A stretch of 64,000 nucleotides of DNA, taken from assembly GCA_965153455.1 (NCBI GenBank), contig OZ234493.1, positions 17,226,213-17,290,212 on the forward strand. Reading direction: 5' to 3'. Below the pieces are notes generated by a model, which was not told the DNA's origin, did no database searches, and saw only the letters and a list, made by a program, of their open reading frames with translations. A program made the translations under genes and the position numbers. Of the stretch, positions 23,060 to 36,458 are shown one piece after another (positions within the stretch are counted from its first letter, which is position 1; every line of letters starts with the position of its first letter). This DNA comes from Sphagnum compactum (lineage: Eukaryota; Bryophyta; Sphagnopsida; Sphagnales).

Positions 23060-23725
23060 CTATTCCTTCTTGTCATCAATGTCGTCACCAGGCGTTCCAT
23101 ATATGTCATTAGGATGCACCACAGGGATGTCGTCACCATGCGTTTTAATATTGACGAGCATGTTCGGAGGCGGATTGCGGACCAGATTATCAAATTCTGG
23201 GAACCATTCTACCTCTAGGGGGTAATACAATGTGTAACAACGTCTGCTTAACCGATCTGTTTCTGTGGATTCTACGTATGCCAGGATGACGAGATGGTCA
23301 ACCACCCCGAGCTCAACATGGGCCAGAATGTCTGTCATTTGCTTTTCGCTCTCATCAGTGACAGGGGAAAGCAACTTATGCAGGTCGACGGTTAAAACGC
23401 GACCATTCTCTTCATATTCCCATGCATCGTATTCCCCGGCCCATAAAAACTTGAGGATGTTAGTTCGAACATTTGAGGGCATGTCCATCAGGTTGGTGGC
23501 TTCGGGTTCTCCCATCTGCAAAAAATACGATTATAAGACAGAAAATATTTTGAAACAAATGGACAGAAAACTGATGCCTCTTGCAAGATCATAAACGCCG
23601 ATAAAAAACCAACTACAATCAATGATTAACCTAGTGCCATCAAAAGGATTGACGATAACAAAAAACTAATTACGCACCTTTGCAGGCACACGAGTTTGAG
23701 AATTGAGCACGGAAGGAACAAGGGC
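23060..23725 (-). CDS. Unrecognised plant gene, two visible exons
   Basis: The main exon (23515 down to 23060) starts just after an acceptor (TTTTTTGCAG) and encodes about 152 residues ending at a stop. It contains PSNVRTNILKFLWAGEYDAW, VDLHKLLSPVTDESEKQM and a mixed-charge, Asp-rich tail (GDDIDDKKE). An upstream exon ending at 23678 with a GTGCGT donor joins in phase 0 and reads NHTALVPSVLNSQTRVPAK. The balanced composition, absence of stops and matching splice sites support a real gene or a recently broken one. I recognise no domain. A weak F-box-like reading of MPSNVRTNILKFL is possible but not supported. No start exon was located upstream, so this is probably the 3' part of a longer gene or a captured fragment. 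Confidence 0.5.
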
Positions 23726-23729
23726 TGTG

Positions 23730-26700
23730 TGATTCAAGTATATGTCAACTCTTTGTCAAAATAACCTTTACGTGAATGATTCAATGGGTCGACCACCGTA
23801 TGCAATCTTTTATATTGCATTGAGTTACCTTGAAGCCTGTTTCATTTTAGGCAAAAAATCTTGGCCCACCTGTAATGACACGTTCGAGATCATAGGATTT
23901 TCAGAACTTATTTACTTCCTTTGATGTGAGATCTTGATATTGTGAATGACAAGCCCAAAATTTCATGCACATTTTCTTTCAGCTGCGGTTGCTAGAAAAT
24001 GTTTTACGTGAGATCATCCATTTTGATTACAATGATATCTCCGGCACGATGTAAATCTTGCATCCAAGGTTTTTGGTCGTTAGATTATTTTGAGAAATAT
24101 CAACACAAACATTACTAAAATTTGCTCATAAACACTACATGCTCGAGGTTAGGAAGAAGGAATAGGACGTAGGAGTCACGCAAATGATCTTGCAATCTAG
24201 GTTAATCATTGAATGCGGTTCGTTCGTGTCGCAATCGAAATGCTCGTTGGCTCCCCTGCGAAAGACAAATAAAAACAAGGGATGCGGTTATGTGCAATCA
24301 CAATTTGAAGCATAGCTCAAAGGAATTATCGTAACTATATGTACAAAATTTTATAAGTATTATCGATCCAGTTACATATTTGAAAAACCAAAATAAAAGA
24401 AAAAAAGAAACCAAAAAATACAAAAAACAAAAATAAGGTTGTCAAAGGTTACAAATACCCAAAAAAAAGGTTGTAAAAAAAAAAAACATAAACAAATGAG
24501 ATTGATAACAAAATTTGTAAAAAGAAAAAGAAGGCAAAGAAACTACGTTTTATTTGAAAACTGACACCCCTAAAATCTAAAAATTGACCATACAAAATAA
24601 AAAGAAAAAATACACAGCAAAAAATAGTTTTTTGGGGTTTAAGGGTTTTTAAGGGGGGGGGCAAAAAAAATTTTGTGTTTTTTCATTTGTTCCAGTAGGT
24701 TGCCAATGCGTTCCCCATGGGTTTTCTCAATTGCACCCTGCTTTAATCCCATATGTTTTGCTCAAAGTCCTCCCCTTCTCACATATATAGGTGGGCGAAA
24801 GGGGGAGGCACTCCATTTGTCCATAGAATCTTCAAATTTTTGGGAAGCCTCAGGGTTTCAACTTTTAGACATGGGCCAATCAAATTCAACAAAAAAAAAA
24901 GTTATACTTGTGGGGGGTAAAGGTCGGGCCAAAAATGGTGATGAACTCTTTTGGGAGGAGAAATTTCCTGCAGCCAACGGGAAGGCCCGAGCACACGCCA
25001 AAGGTGCCTTGCATTTTTCAGTTTGGGGGCGGGGATTTAGAAGAGGATACTTTTCGATTTTCCCTTGTTCCTTTTAAGTTCCCAATAAGTTACCATCATG
25101 TCTTCAATCTGTTGTCAAAGTTCTCAATGTATTCCCCCAACATGTTCTCCATAGCACCCCACATGTAACCCATTTGTTATGGCACATGTAGTACTCCTTT
25201 CACACGTGCAGGTGAGCCAAAGGGGAGGAACTCAAAATAAAACCTTCTATTTTAGGGAGCTTCCGTTGCTTCACTTCCTTCTGAGCGATTGGCCAATCAA
25301 ATTGGTTTGTTGTAGAAAACAAATTGAACCTGGGAGGCATCGCATCCATTTAATAGGAGAGGTGATTAGCAAGGATGAAACGACTTTCGTAGCTGTGTAT
25401 GTATCGATAGGAGAGGTTAATAGCCCGGATGAAACCATTTCCGTAACTGTGTATGTGTGTGATATTTGATCGTCATTTTGCATGCTAAATTGATGGCAGA
25501 AGTTTCACGACCTGTGGCGAGCGAAGTCGGTGCGAGCGAGCCTTAGGACTGTGTGTGGATGGTCAAACTTTCATCGGAGTTTGGTTGTCGAATTATTTCC
25601 TTTCACGTGAGACCTACCACGGTGAAGGACACGTGAGAAAATCTCTTACACATTTTTTTCGCAACGTGCGCTCGGAATGGGAAAATATGGTTTTGTGTGA
25701 GATCTTCCACATTGATTGCATACGGATATTGACCACGTAGTAATTCTTGCATGTTATGTTTCCGAGCATTGGATTCGTTTCAAAAGATGTTGAACACGAA
25801 ATTTTAGGCCCACGGGTTCAATTTCATGATCTTTCTTACGTTATGGTCGCTATAAACATAATATGAAAAACTTTTATCGAAACATACTCATAGTCATTCA
25901 AATATGAATCATGACCAGGCACCTTCAGAGCCATTCATTATAGATCGATCGGGTTACGTGTGAAAAAAATCTGAATAACAAAAAACCCCATAATAAAAAG
26001 AAAGAAAATAAGAGTTTCAAAGCTAACAAAAAACAAAAAGGTAAATATATGGCAGAAGTCCACAAAATATAAAGTGGGAAAGAAATAAAAACGCATGAAG
26101 GGAAACCGAAGAAAGCAACAAAGGTGGTGAAACAAGTTATGGGTAACATGTGGAGATCCTTTTTTGCATCCCTCTATGAAGAACAAAACACCATTGAGGA
26201 GATTGTAACAAAGAGGTTTTTTCATCCTCTAACTCTATTTTTTTGAAAACTTTTTCAACAAAAAAAAGCAAGATAGGGGATGTTCATCTAAAGCTTGACT
26301 ACTTCTTTGACAGGTGTGATTTGCAAAGCAAAGGATCACAATGCCATCAACTATACAAACATTAAAAACCACCAGCCAAGATGAACTACTACGTAATTTT
26401 TGTTAAACCCACAAATTTTTTTGCCACTTTAACCTTTGTTTCACAACCCACGCTCCGACAAGAAAAGGGAAATGAGTTAAAAGAATGAGGTAAAGGCATC
26501 CCTTGATTCAAATGCACTCGCACCCATGTATGAAAGTGCAAAGGATGAAGCCCCAACATTCCCACTTGGGGAATTGGAAGTCCAATGGTGTTTTAAATCT
26601 TTGGTCAAAAGTTTGAAGAACCAAACTTTGTCCAAATCAAACCCCCATTAAACAACTACAAATGTGTTAGACAATACTACAATGAAGTGTGACACGTTTC

Positions 26701-28860
26701 AAAATAGATATGTAGCAATTGTTATATAATGGTCATTTAAAATTGGCTAGTAATCAAGTTGCCAAAATGATCCTTGGTCACAAATCACAATTTGAAAGGT
26801 CAAATCATTCCCAATTAAAGAGTTGGATACATCATTGGAAGACCTTTTTCAATGGCTACATTTTTTTCCATACTAGTTTTGAATTTGGAAACAAAATGAA
26901 AAAAATCATAACTTGTTAAATTTGAAAATTTTGGGAAGATGGTATGATGCAATCACAACCTCTTTGGTGGTTTGTGCGAAAAAAATGGGCGGGCCAATCA
27001 AATGACATGACATAATATCAAAGACAAGGCAAGGACACAACTTGGAAAAAAACATATCAGCTTGACAAACTCACAATTTGATAATGAACAAAAATTAAAT
27101 AATTTTATTATTTGAACGAGACATAATACAAATTAGGCGAGATATGGAGAAGGGATACAAAAGGCACAACTTTTGTTAACAAATTGACAGGCGATGTGCC
27201 TTGAACCCTTCTTATATTATCCAATGGAACCTTTTATAACATCGTTAACCTTTTTAAAAGTTCCATCAATTAAGCCTTCTATGAGTTTCTACCAAATAAC
27301 CTTCTAGAAACTTCCACTAATCACGTCTTCAAAAAGGTTTTGCTACAAATAAATTTAAAGGACCTTTTTATAAACTTTTTAAATTTTCTATAAACTTCCA
27401 AACGTATTCTCAAGGATCTTCCTAGAAATTTATAAAAATCTCCAAAAATATTTTTGGAAACTTCTAAAACATTCCTTCATTGTTTACTATTCACGACATA
27501 ACGAAGATCGAATTGTGGAAGAAAATATTATTATGATCATTATTTACAAGTAAAATAAATATATATGATCCAATCAAGTGGTGCAATTTATTATGTAATT
27601 GTATATATAAATTGCTTCTCATAAATAGATAATTTTCAAATCGTTTAAAGTACTTTTAATAATATTTTAAAATATGAAAACTTCTATTACATCGTTTTTA
27701 GAGCTCTTTGATACCCTATAATTATTGAATTCATCTCAAATTCAACCAAATGTTCCATTAATACATAAGACAAATTTCTAGAAGTATACCAAACATTTTC
27801 AACGTGGACTTGATTTATCATTTTTAAATGTGAAAAAAAAAACTATAATTTCATTTGTTGGTGGCTCATTATATTGTGATTGCACCTAACATTTAGATGT
27901 AAACCTCATAGGGAACTACATAATATATTATAGGAAGGAACGGTATGCTTCTTTTCAAGTTTTGCCCATGACAAATTTAATGAATAAAAAATACCCGGTG
28001 ATTTGTTTATGTCCAAATTGGCTCCAAAATACACTGACTACCTACTTACATTTGGTTTGTGTAATTTGACATGTCCTTGAGTTAGACTTGAAAAGCTCAT
28101 TCTAGTCCCATCCTGAAACTCTTGTTGGGGGTTAGGGAATGCACTCTATGTTCACATCTTGTTACAAAATTAAAGATGAAGGAAGTTTTTTACCATCGAC
28201 ACCGCTTGAAAAACCGAGGGGTGCACCAAATGTGGCTTAAACTTTACCTTGTATGGAATGTTTAAACACACCAAAATTTGATTTATTAAAAAACAAGAGA
28301 TGGGAAGAGGCTTAATAATATCTTTGTTAAATGAAAAGTTTAGTTGTTGATTTTTACAAATTTAAACATATATACGATGGGTTACGTTAAATGTTTAATG
28401 TTAAATAAAAAAGGTGAATGGGTAAAAATAAAGTGGGCGTTCTTTGACCCAATAAATCAAGGATTTGAAAGAGCCAGTGTGAGCCACCACTATTCTAATA
28501 ACAATAGGTAAAGTTGCCACCTTTGTAAGTGGACGGGTTTAGGGTTCCTCCTACTTAATAATGGAGGTAGATAAAAGATTCGTGGGGATGGAAAGGAGCT
28601 TACATTTTTCAATCAAGCATTTACATGTCACCCATTATCCTAAGGTCTACATACATACATGTGCAACATATTGTTTACAAGAAAGGTTACCAGCATGGAA
28701 CTCGACATCAATTTTGTTGGGTTTCATCCATAGGCTATACTAAAACCCCAACATGCCTATCGATTTACATTTTGACATTCCATAGTCAACTATCTCACGT
28801 CGCGTAAGTGACATGACTAAACATTGAAAGCATACATCAAGATTGTTCATCCCTTCTTTG
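23730..28860. other. AT-rich gene-poor stretch
   Basis: Long AT-rich sequence. Two diverged repeat pairs are suggested: 24690-24900 against 25080-25300 (shared GTTGCCAAT..TTCTCAAT.., GGTGAGC/GGTGGGC, GGCCAATCAAATT words), and 23990-24110 against 25660-25790. Low-complexity A/T runs give spurious frames (24449-24664, 25925-26225). I see no gene. Confidence 0.4.
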
Positions 28861-28869
28861 GGCACACGT

Positions 28870-29200
28870 TCATACCATGTCACTATTAGGGTTTAGGTCC
28901 TGTCCAGTTTTCCTACCTCCCAAGTGGCTACTGTCCGTCCTGATATAGCTACTGCCCGTGGCCACTGTCCGTCCGGCTTCATTGAAAGTGGACAGTCTGC
29001 TCTCTCCCCTGACTATGAACGGACACTGTAGCCAATCACTACTCGCCACGCGGACCACGTGCTGTCCATCCGGAGTCAGGGGCGGCTTCACGGGCGGGCT
29101 TGAAGCTCTGGAGTTGAGAATAGTAAGAATGCCATTACATGAAGTTCTGGTTTCGGAGAGTGGCCGTCCGGCTTCACGGGCGGCTTCATCGTTCCTTTAC
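28870..29200. repeat. Local GC-rich island with ACTGTCCGTCC words
   Basis: Short words recur (ACTGTCCGTCC, CACGGGCGG, CCGTCCGGCTTC), including two copies of GGCTTCACGGGCGG. The island stands out against AT-rich flanks. Frames are open on both strands but no motif is visible. It may be an imported or repeat-derived segment. Confidence 0.4.
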
Positions 29201-29210
29201 TATATGTAAT

Positions 29211-31750
29211 ATGGTGCACCTAAGATTTATTGGCAACCTTGTGAGACTATTGTGAACACACATGAACGTTCAATTTTGTTTTACGTTGTTTCTTTTGTTG
29301 TGCGAAAACAACCTCCATTATTTCCAGGCCATGGTCACCAAAAATATGTTCAGTACATCCCAAATCAAAATAGTTCCTGCTAGAAAACCATGTTCAAATT
29401 TAGGGGTAATTTTTTGGCCACTGCCCTTTCAATGAAGAAAATACAAGTGTTTAATATGTTCCAAAGTTTTCACAAATACTTAGGTAGTGTAGACCAAGCT
29501 TAAGGGATCTACAACCTTTACAAGCAGATGCACTGGTTGTCAAAAGATTGTTCTGGCTACCCACATCCCAAATGAACTGCCTCAACGGCCAGATGTGCTT
29601 GAAGTTTTTGTGTGTGCCCGAAAATGTTTTTGCAAAGCTCTGCCTGATTTTTTAAAATTGTAAAACATGGGCTAACAGCCGGTACAAAGGACCTAGTCAT
29701 ATTGACACTTTAGGATTTGCACATGGCCTATAATGGGGCTTGAAGGAGCTCTATTTTCATTCCCCTTAGGTACATTTGCACAAAAAATTTGATCTTCAGA
29801 TATCTCGCCTGTAACCTTTTCTATGCACAAGGCCTTAAATCAATTTAGAATATATTCCACTAAGTAGTTTGATGACTCGATATACAAGGGCAGCTTCAAC
29901 ACATGTCATTTGAATAATTAATTAATTCTGAAGATTCCATGCCAAAAAAATTCAATACTCCATGAGATTCTCTATTGTCGTTCACAAATTTTTTCTTCTT
30001 TGGAAAAACATGTATTTGAAAATATCAACTTTTGAACGAATAATATTTTTTGGTGAAAACAGCTAAGGTAACTAAGGGATGCCAACGAGTTACTTACTAT
30101 TTAGGGTAGAAGATTTTAGAAATCGCTCAAGATATGTGCAAGGTCCGAATATTTGTCCAGAAAGCAAGATGTTCATCAAAAGATGTATTCAATTATATTT
30201 TACTGCATTTTCATCAGGAACCAACTGCCAACTGCGCGTTTCAGTACACGAGTTAGTACACTGAGATGCATTCATCCACCACAAGAGAAATTAGAGCTTG
30301 TTACCTGCTCAGGAAAGCTGGATTTGGTGAGGAGGGTTTTGATTTTCAATTCTGTGACAGTTAGAATTTAGGGTTATCTTTTGAAAAATGTCAAATTTAC
30401 ACGAAAAAACCCAAAATTTCCCACTTTATACCAAATAAATTCCATTAAATTGTGCTCATCAACATCTTTCCAAGAACACGAAATGCACATTCCAATTCCT
30501 CCTAAATTTTCAGCTATGATTTAATTTAGTTTTTAATGAAGAAATCATTTAATATTCAAGAACTCTTGCACGGCAAGTCCAAACACCATGAAACCAAGCC
30601 AATGCACTCCTCCTCGAGAGCTTTCCAAAGATCAAGAACACAATTTGAAGCATCCTGGTTCGGTGGATCTTATAAGTACCAAAAAAAAAGACTTTTTTTT
30701 TTTATCTTCCTTCATAAATAGATTGTTTAATGTTTATTGTTCATAATGAGAGAGGAGCAATTGTTTAGCAAAAAAATTGAGTTTAGTAAAAATTGATATT
30801 GCATCAAATGCATTGTTGGAGATGCTCTAAACCTTTACCATATTCAATATATGTATTGTTAATTATTCTCCCATCCACACCCATAAACATGAAAAAATGA
30901 ATGATCTAATGGGCAAGACCATCTTGGCCAATCATTAACATCGACCAATCAAAAACGATCATGTTGCTTTATTTGCCTCTTGGAAGTCTTTGTATCATGA
31001 GCATATTTACAGGCCCAAAACTGAGTTTCATACTATTTGAACTCCTGTATTTGATCCAAAACAGTGCTTCCTTGCCACTTTATTGTTGTGGGTGGAGATG
31101 CTTATAAGAGCAATGTGACCCAGCACCCACCAATTGGCCTTACTTAAGTTGCGAAGGACGTCCCATGCTCTATAGAATCCTCAATATAAGAAATCTATGG
31201 TTATTTTTGTTCCCCATATGATTATGTATGGGGAGGTTTGGCAACATTTACAAGGTCTAGATTTTTTGGGTGAAATTTAAGCGCACTAGTTGCTATACCT
31301 TAGGTGTTAACGGTTTGGGAATTGATGTACATACATACACTTTTTGTTTGATTACAATTATCATGGTATCGTGGGAGCTTCATATGTGTAAACAACAGCA
31401 AATTTATTTGACCAAGGATGCCATGACCCACGATCCTTATGCTGCCGCACAAGGTTCTAGGACTGCACAAGCTTTTCCTTCGCCCTTTGGCTGCTTACTC
31501 ACATCCAATCCCACCTAATGCATTAAGTGCAAAAATCCACTTGAAATCCACTTTGTCCTCTTTCATTCTTAGAAACTGTTATTTGGGCATTCGATGAATG
31601 GCCCCCTTGGGCATCTACAATAGGCAAATTCCAATTTACAACCAGTTTGGTCAAAGTGTTGAGTCTATGAACCTGCAATTCACCTTACAGGCAGTGGTGG
31701 GTTGCATATGACAAGACTTGCAAACTTTGTTCACCGTAAGAATGCCAACC
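29211..31750. other. No gene seen
   Basis: AT-rich sequence with short frames only. It borders the 3' end of the PRP40C relic. Confidence 0.45.
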
Positions 31751-31759
31751 AGCCCTTTT

Positions 31760-34700
31760 TCATCACGCTTTATAGCTCTGTACCGCAGGTCACTGCGTAG
31801 GTCATCCTTCACCTACACATCCAACCTTCCAAATGTACAATATTATCACAGATTGTACACAGGGTACTCAAAAGATGGAACAAGGTAAGGACAGCAATAG
31901 ACTTTGCTTGAAGCACTTCACATCTTCAGCATATGATGCTGACCTTGAGATATGCTGAACAACAGGAGAAAGAACCAAATGCTCAGTTGACCCTTTGAGA
32001 CTCAGAATAAACAAGTACAGCACTACCGTCATAACTTTAGAAGCCTGGGATGCCAGACCATTCTACTACCTTGGCCCAGTGAGTGGCAGTGGTGATATCA
32101 TGTCGCTCTGACAAAAGAGCCCGGAAACCAGCGAGTGCAGCTGCATGTTCAGCCCTTAATCGCTCCTCCTCTGCCTTTCGCAGTGGCACCACCCTGCAAT
32201 TCAGAGTGATTCAACACAAAGCATAGCACAGACACACACTCTATTTGCTCTGTTTTCCACTTTTACATAAATTCAGACCTAAAATCTGAAAGGAAGCCCC
32301 ATTCCAAACTATGCATCTCTCTATTTAGTCCTCAAATCATAGAAATGGAATGTATAATCACAACAGAAACAATCATGAAACTAGATATCTGTGCTTTCAC
32401 TCCTGCTTGCATCTTAACAACATATCAGTGTTCCATTGCAAGGAATGCTCTAAGGAGCAGGCAAACCACATCACCAAATAACCTGAAGGAGATCTCACAG
32501 CACACCTCTCATTGAGCAATGACTCCCGATCTTTGCACTCCAAAGGTTCAAATCGAGGCTCATGGCCCCACAACTTGGCAAAACTGTCATGGTCAGTTGA
32601 GTGTTAGATGTCCTGCAGACAACACATTACATTGCCCTCAGCAATACCCTGGACACAATAGATTGTGCCCTTGAGGTTGCTCTCTACTCTATGCAAACTG
32701 ACACTTGGACTCTGTTTTTTTTTGGTGAATGGCGACAAAAAAAAAGGGCTGGTGAATCCAACAAATGGATTTTTGAGATTTTAAAAAAAAAAAACCACCA
32801 TATCTTGACAAAAAAAACTTAGAAGTTGCCAGATTTGGACAGTGTGTTCCTGTAGGTCGCCAGAACTAGGCAGGATTCCGAAAAAGATCTACTAGTCCAT
32901 CAGGACAGTCACCATTTACTGCTAATTAATTCTGCAGATCCTAGCCAGTGCACCTACTTGAGGAATTTGAAAAAAAAAACCACTGCTTGGACTCTCTGTA
33001 CTATGACAACTTTTATATCCTGAGTAGAATTTTCACAACTTCCCACCCCATACAAAGCATAAGCTAACCCTCTGCTGCACAAAACCTTGAAGGACGCAAC
33101 AAAAACCAACTGCACAGATGCTCTGACAATCACGCCCAGAAACATCATATATCTCAGTATCCCAACATCATTTGTCTCAGTATGGATGCCACCCAGAAAC
33201 TGTTGAGTTTATTTCAGCCTATATGACTGCCAAGCATCTCTGTCCCACCCAACACTGGTCCTGTGAGGACTACCTACAGTGAGTTGCAACTAAAACAAGC
33301 TATATGCATGAGATTGCACTGAAAACTGTCAATTCCCAAACCAAATTAAACATGAAAAAATGGATGTGTTCACCAGTACCAGTCCATCACCTCCATCAGA
33401 AATGGAGCTGACTAGATAACATTATTCACTGACTTCAAGAACATGTTTTCCTTATCAGAAATGACGGCCAAATCAGCACACCAGTCACAAGCCTGAAGAT
33501 TAGCTACATATAATTTTGCCATATCAAGGTTCTTCAAAACCAGGGATTTTTGGAGGCCTGTTTGGTTGCGGCAGGCAATACTAACATTTATTCTCTCCAA
33601 AGGCTGCATGTGAGCACCTGGTGCCTCGAGCTTTCCAGCTCGTTGCTTAGAGAAACCTTGGCTTCAGAATTGCTGCAATAAAAAGTTCAGAACCTTGATT
33701 CACAGGACAGGGTTCACCCTACTGGAGTTTGAGTTCCCTTCTAAACTCTCCAGTGCCCACAAAGTGCAGGAGAGGAGATAACAAATAGAGCCAGAAATGA
33801 AATATATCAGGTTAACACCAGACCTTGGCAACTTCCTCTAGTAAAGATCTGAAGGCTTCAACAGCAGCCTTTTGTGCAGCGGGCTTCTCCTTACGTTCCT
33901 CCTCTGCCCTTGTTCGCACATAGTGCTCAAAGATAGATCGGCGTTCTATGTGGCTGGGAATAGCCTACAAGATGCCACCATATATGCAAAGTCAAGAAAC
34001 CAGATGACTTTGAAACAAAGGCATCACAAAAGGTGATTGTTCTCAATAAAGGAGCAGGGAAATCGAGCTCGAGGAATTGCTACCAGAATACAATCATCTC
34101 ATGGATAACGATAAATCCTCTCCAGCACCTGGAAGTCCAAAAACCAAAGTTGATGTTCCATGCATTGAAAGGCATCGATGTTGAGATGTGTTCCAAACCT
34201 TGAACCGTGGATCAAATATAATCTTAGGCAGCTCTTTCTCCCATTTTGAGAAAGGTGCAACGGCCTTTTCCTTCAGCATTTCCTGAAAGACAAAATTACC
34301 TTCCAACAGCATTAGAAACCAAACAAACTACTGACAGAAATCACAGTGTCCTTGTCATCTTGACTCAAACAATTAAAGGGATGTGATATCCAAAACTCTT
34401 TCTAAATTCGCTTCAGACTATCTTAATTCAAATTACACATACTGAAACTTTCTAGAAGTCCACAAGATCTCATATGTGTTATACTCTTCATGCATTCAAC
34501 AGAGTAACAAATTTGGGGAAGACATCCAAGAAACCTATCTGTATAGATTATCCATGCAAAATGTACCAAAACGGATAGCTGGATATAAGAGTCCCTAAAA
34601 TTACATGTTCGTTCACAGCTAGTGCATGATTGACTCATACAGAAATTCACAATTCAGGCCAAGAGGAAATTCTTTGACCAGAAAGTTGTTGAAGAGGCAC

Positions 34701-36269
34701 AACGATATCCACTTTCACCTTAAACCTCAATACTTTCTGCTCCTTAGTTGGGCCGAGGTCCTCATCATCACTGTCAGAGTCATCATCAGTTGATACTTGA
34801 TCCCCCTTGAGAGGCTTCCCATTCCCTCCCTCTGCTCCTGTCCCTTTCCCAATATTGTCATCAACTGCAGTACAAACATTCAACACCCCTGTTGGACCTG
34901 CCACACTTGCAGATAATAGAGAACTGGTCACTGGAGCACCAGGAAACTGCAACTTTTTCTTTATAAGATCTAGTGCAGAGTTTGCAGCAAGTGCCTTGTG
35001 GCCAATGGCCTCTCTACCACCAGTCAAGGCTGCAGGCACATTAATGGTGAATGAAATGGTGCTCTTCTCTGCAGGGGGCCCAACATCCCCAGCATTACCA
35101 TTGTCAAGAGACACACTAAATAAACTCCATTGCATACAGCATGTCACTAACATCTGCTACATCTGACAGGTGTACAGAATTCTGACCTGTGTCCTTGTAT
35201 TGTAATAGTATTTCTTGCTATCATTGGTCATCACCAGAGCCCAATCTGTTCCACTAAGATGTTCCCTGTTACAGCAGCAACACGTTGCTGCAATCAATTT
35301 CTCATTCCACCATCATTTGCCCTTACTGTTCACAGTTAAGAGTATTGTGACACAACAACAGCAGTATACAAGACTGTGCAATAATTTTTGACTTCTGCAG
35401 AAGTTTCTCCCCACCTAACCCAGACATTACTGAGCACCAATAGCAACTGGCTATGACTAGCACATCAGAATGCCAACCATAGGAGATAACTGGTAGCAGC
35501 ACACCAAAGCAGAAATGAATGTCAAAGACCTGAATTTCAAGAAACAAGTAAGATACAGCATAGTACCCTGTTCCTCACCATGAGACAGGTGTAGGCTGTG
35601 CTGTCACCTTGTCTGCCTGCAGTAAACAACAACGAGAACAAGTCAGCTATTAAGTTGGCAATACATCCCACCTGACAAACATAAACATACCAACAAGGAA
35701 TGTGTTCATAACCTGGTGAGTGTCACTTACAGACAATGAGACCATGACCTTCATCATGAATGGCAATGACTTGCTCCTTACAAGAGTGAAAGCAATATCT
35801 TGGAATACTATCCAGAAAGAATGCTCCAAAGGAATCGAACAGCCCCAATCACCAAACAAAACTTGTGTAGCCATGGCAGTGGCACTGGACCAATGTGAGA
35901 GACCTTGCAAAACTTAAAGAGGACAAATCACTGTCCAGACAAAGCATCCCAAGAAGTTCGAAGGCATAAGATGACCAATCATGCTACCTCTCCTTTAAAC
36001 TCGACTGGTCGAGTATATGTTGATTGACAAGACAGAGGATTGTAGTAGTACATTGCTCCATCCTCAGTCTTGTGTGCAGTCCATGCATCAAGATCAGGTA
36101 TGGTTTCACCAGCACCCTTCTTCAGCTTGTCCCCAGAACCAGTAACTGCTTGTTCTCCAGGAGGGGCAATGTCAGTTTTTACTTGCACAATTGCTGTCGA
36201 AATACAAGTGCGTAATACAAGGGCAAGACACTCTTCTGTTACTGCATCTGGGAAGGTCATGGTTGTCAC
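31760..36269 (-). pseudogene. PRP40C-like pre-mRNA processing protein (WW and FF domains), broken
   Basis: Exons on the minus strand match plant PRP40C, a spliceosome/RNA polymerase II-associated protein. WW1: DAWTAHKTEDGAMYYYN, exon ending 35988. A linker exon at about 35626-35584 reads QPTPVSW. WW2 follows at about 35276-35191 (LSGTDWALVMTNDSKKYYYN). A linker with an acidic run, DDDSDSDDEDLGPTKEQ, ends at 34719. FF1 spans 34282-34199 (APFSKWEKELPKIIFDPRFK) and 33964-33824 (IEHYVRTRAEEE-type; here IFEHYVRTRAEEERKEK). FF2 spans 32612-32506 (LWGHEPRFEPLECKDRE) and 32193-32070, and the 31812 exon reads VKDDLRSDLRYRAIK and then decays. Phases fit at nearly every join. The FF2 exon carries an in-frame TAA at 32606-32604, between DI and HSTDHDSF. 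The N-terminus before WW1 and the C-terminal FF repeats are missing. A pseudogene or captured fragment is most likely. Confidence 0.75.
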
Positions 36270-36458
36270 TTGTCAAGCTGCTACAGTCCCTAACAAACTC
36301 AACAACATAGTTGAATGGGTTGAAATCCCTTGACCAATTGAAAAACATTTGTCAGAAATTGCAGGGCTCAAAAATAGTCTTCAGACAGCACCATTAAATC
36401 ATACTATCTGAAACAGCAAGTTCCAAAATGATCAACTAAGCAATCATTAACACTTTAC

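Noticed and set aside
33412-33609. A minus-strand frame inside the PRP40C locus
   Set aside because: It lies between two FF exons, does not match FF or WW sequence, and is not flanked by compatible splice sites; intron sequence.
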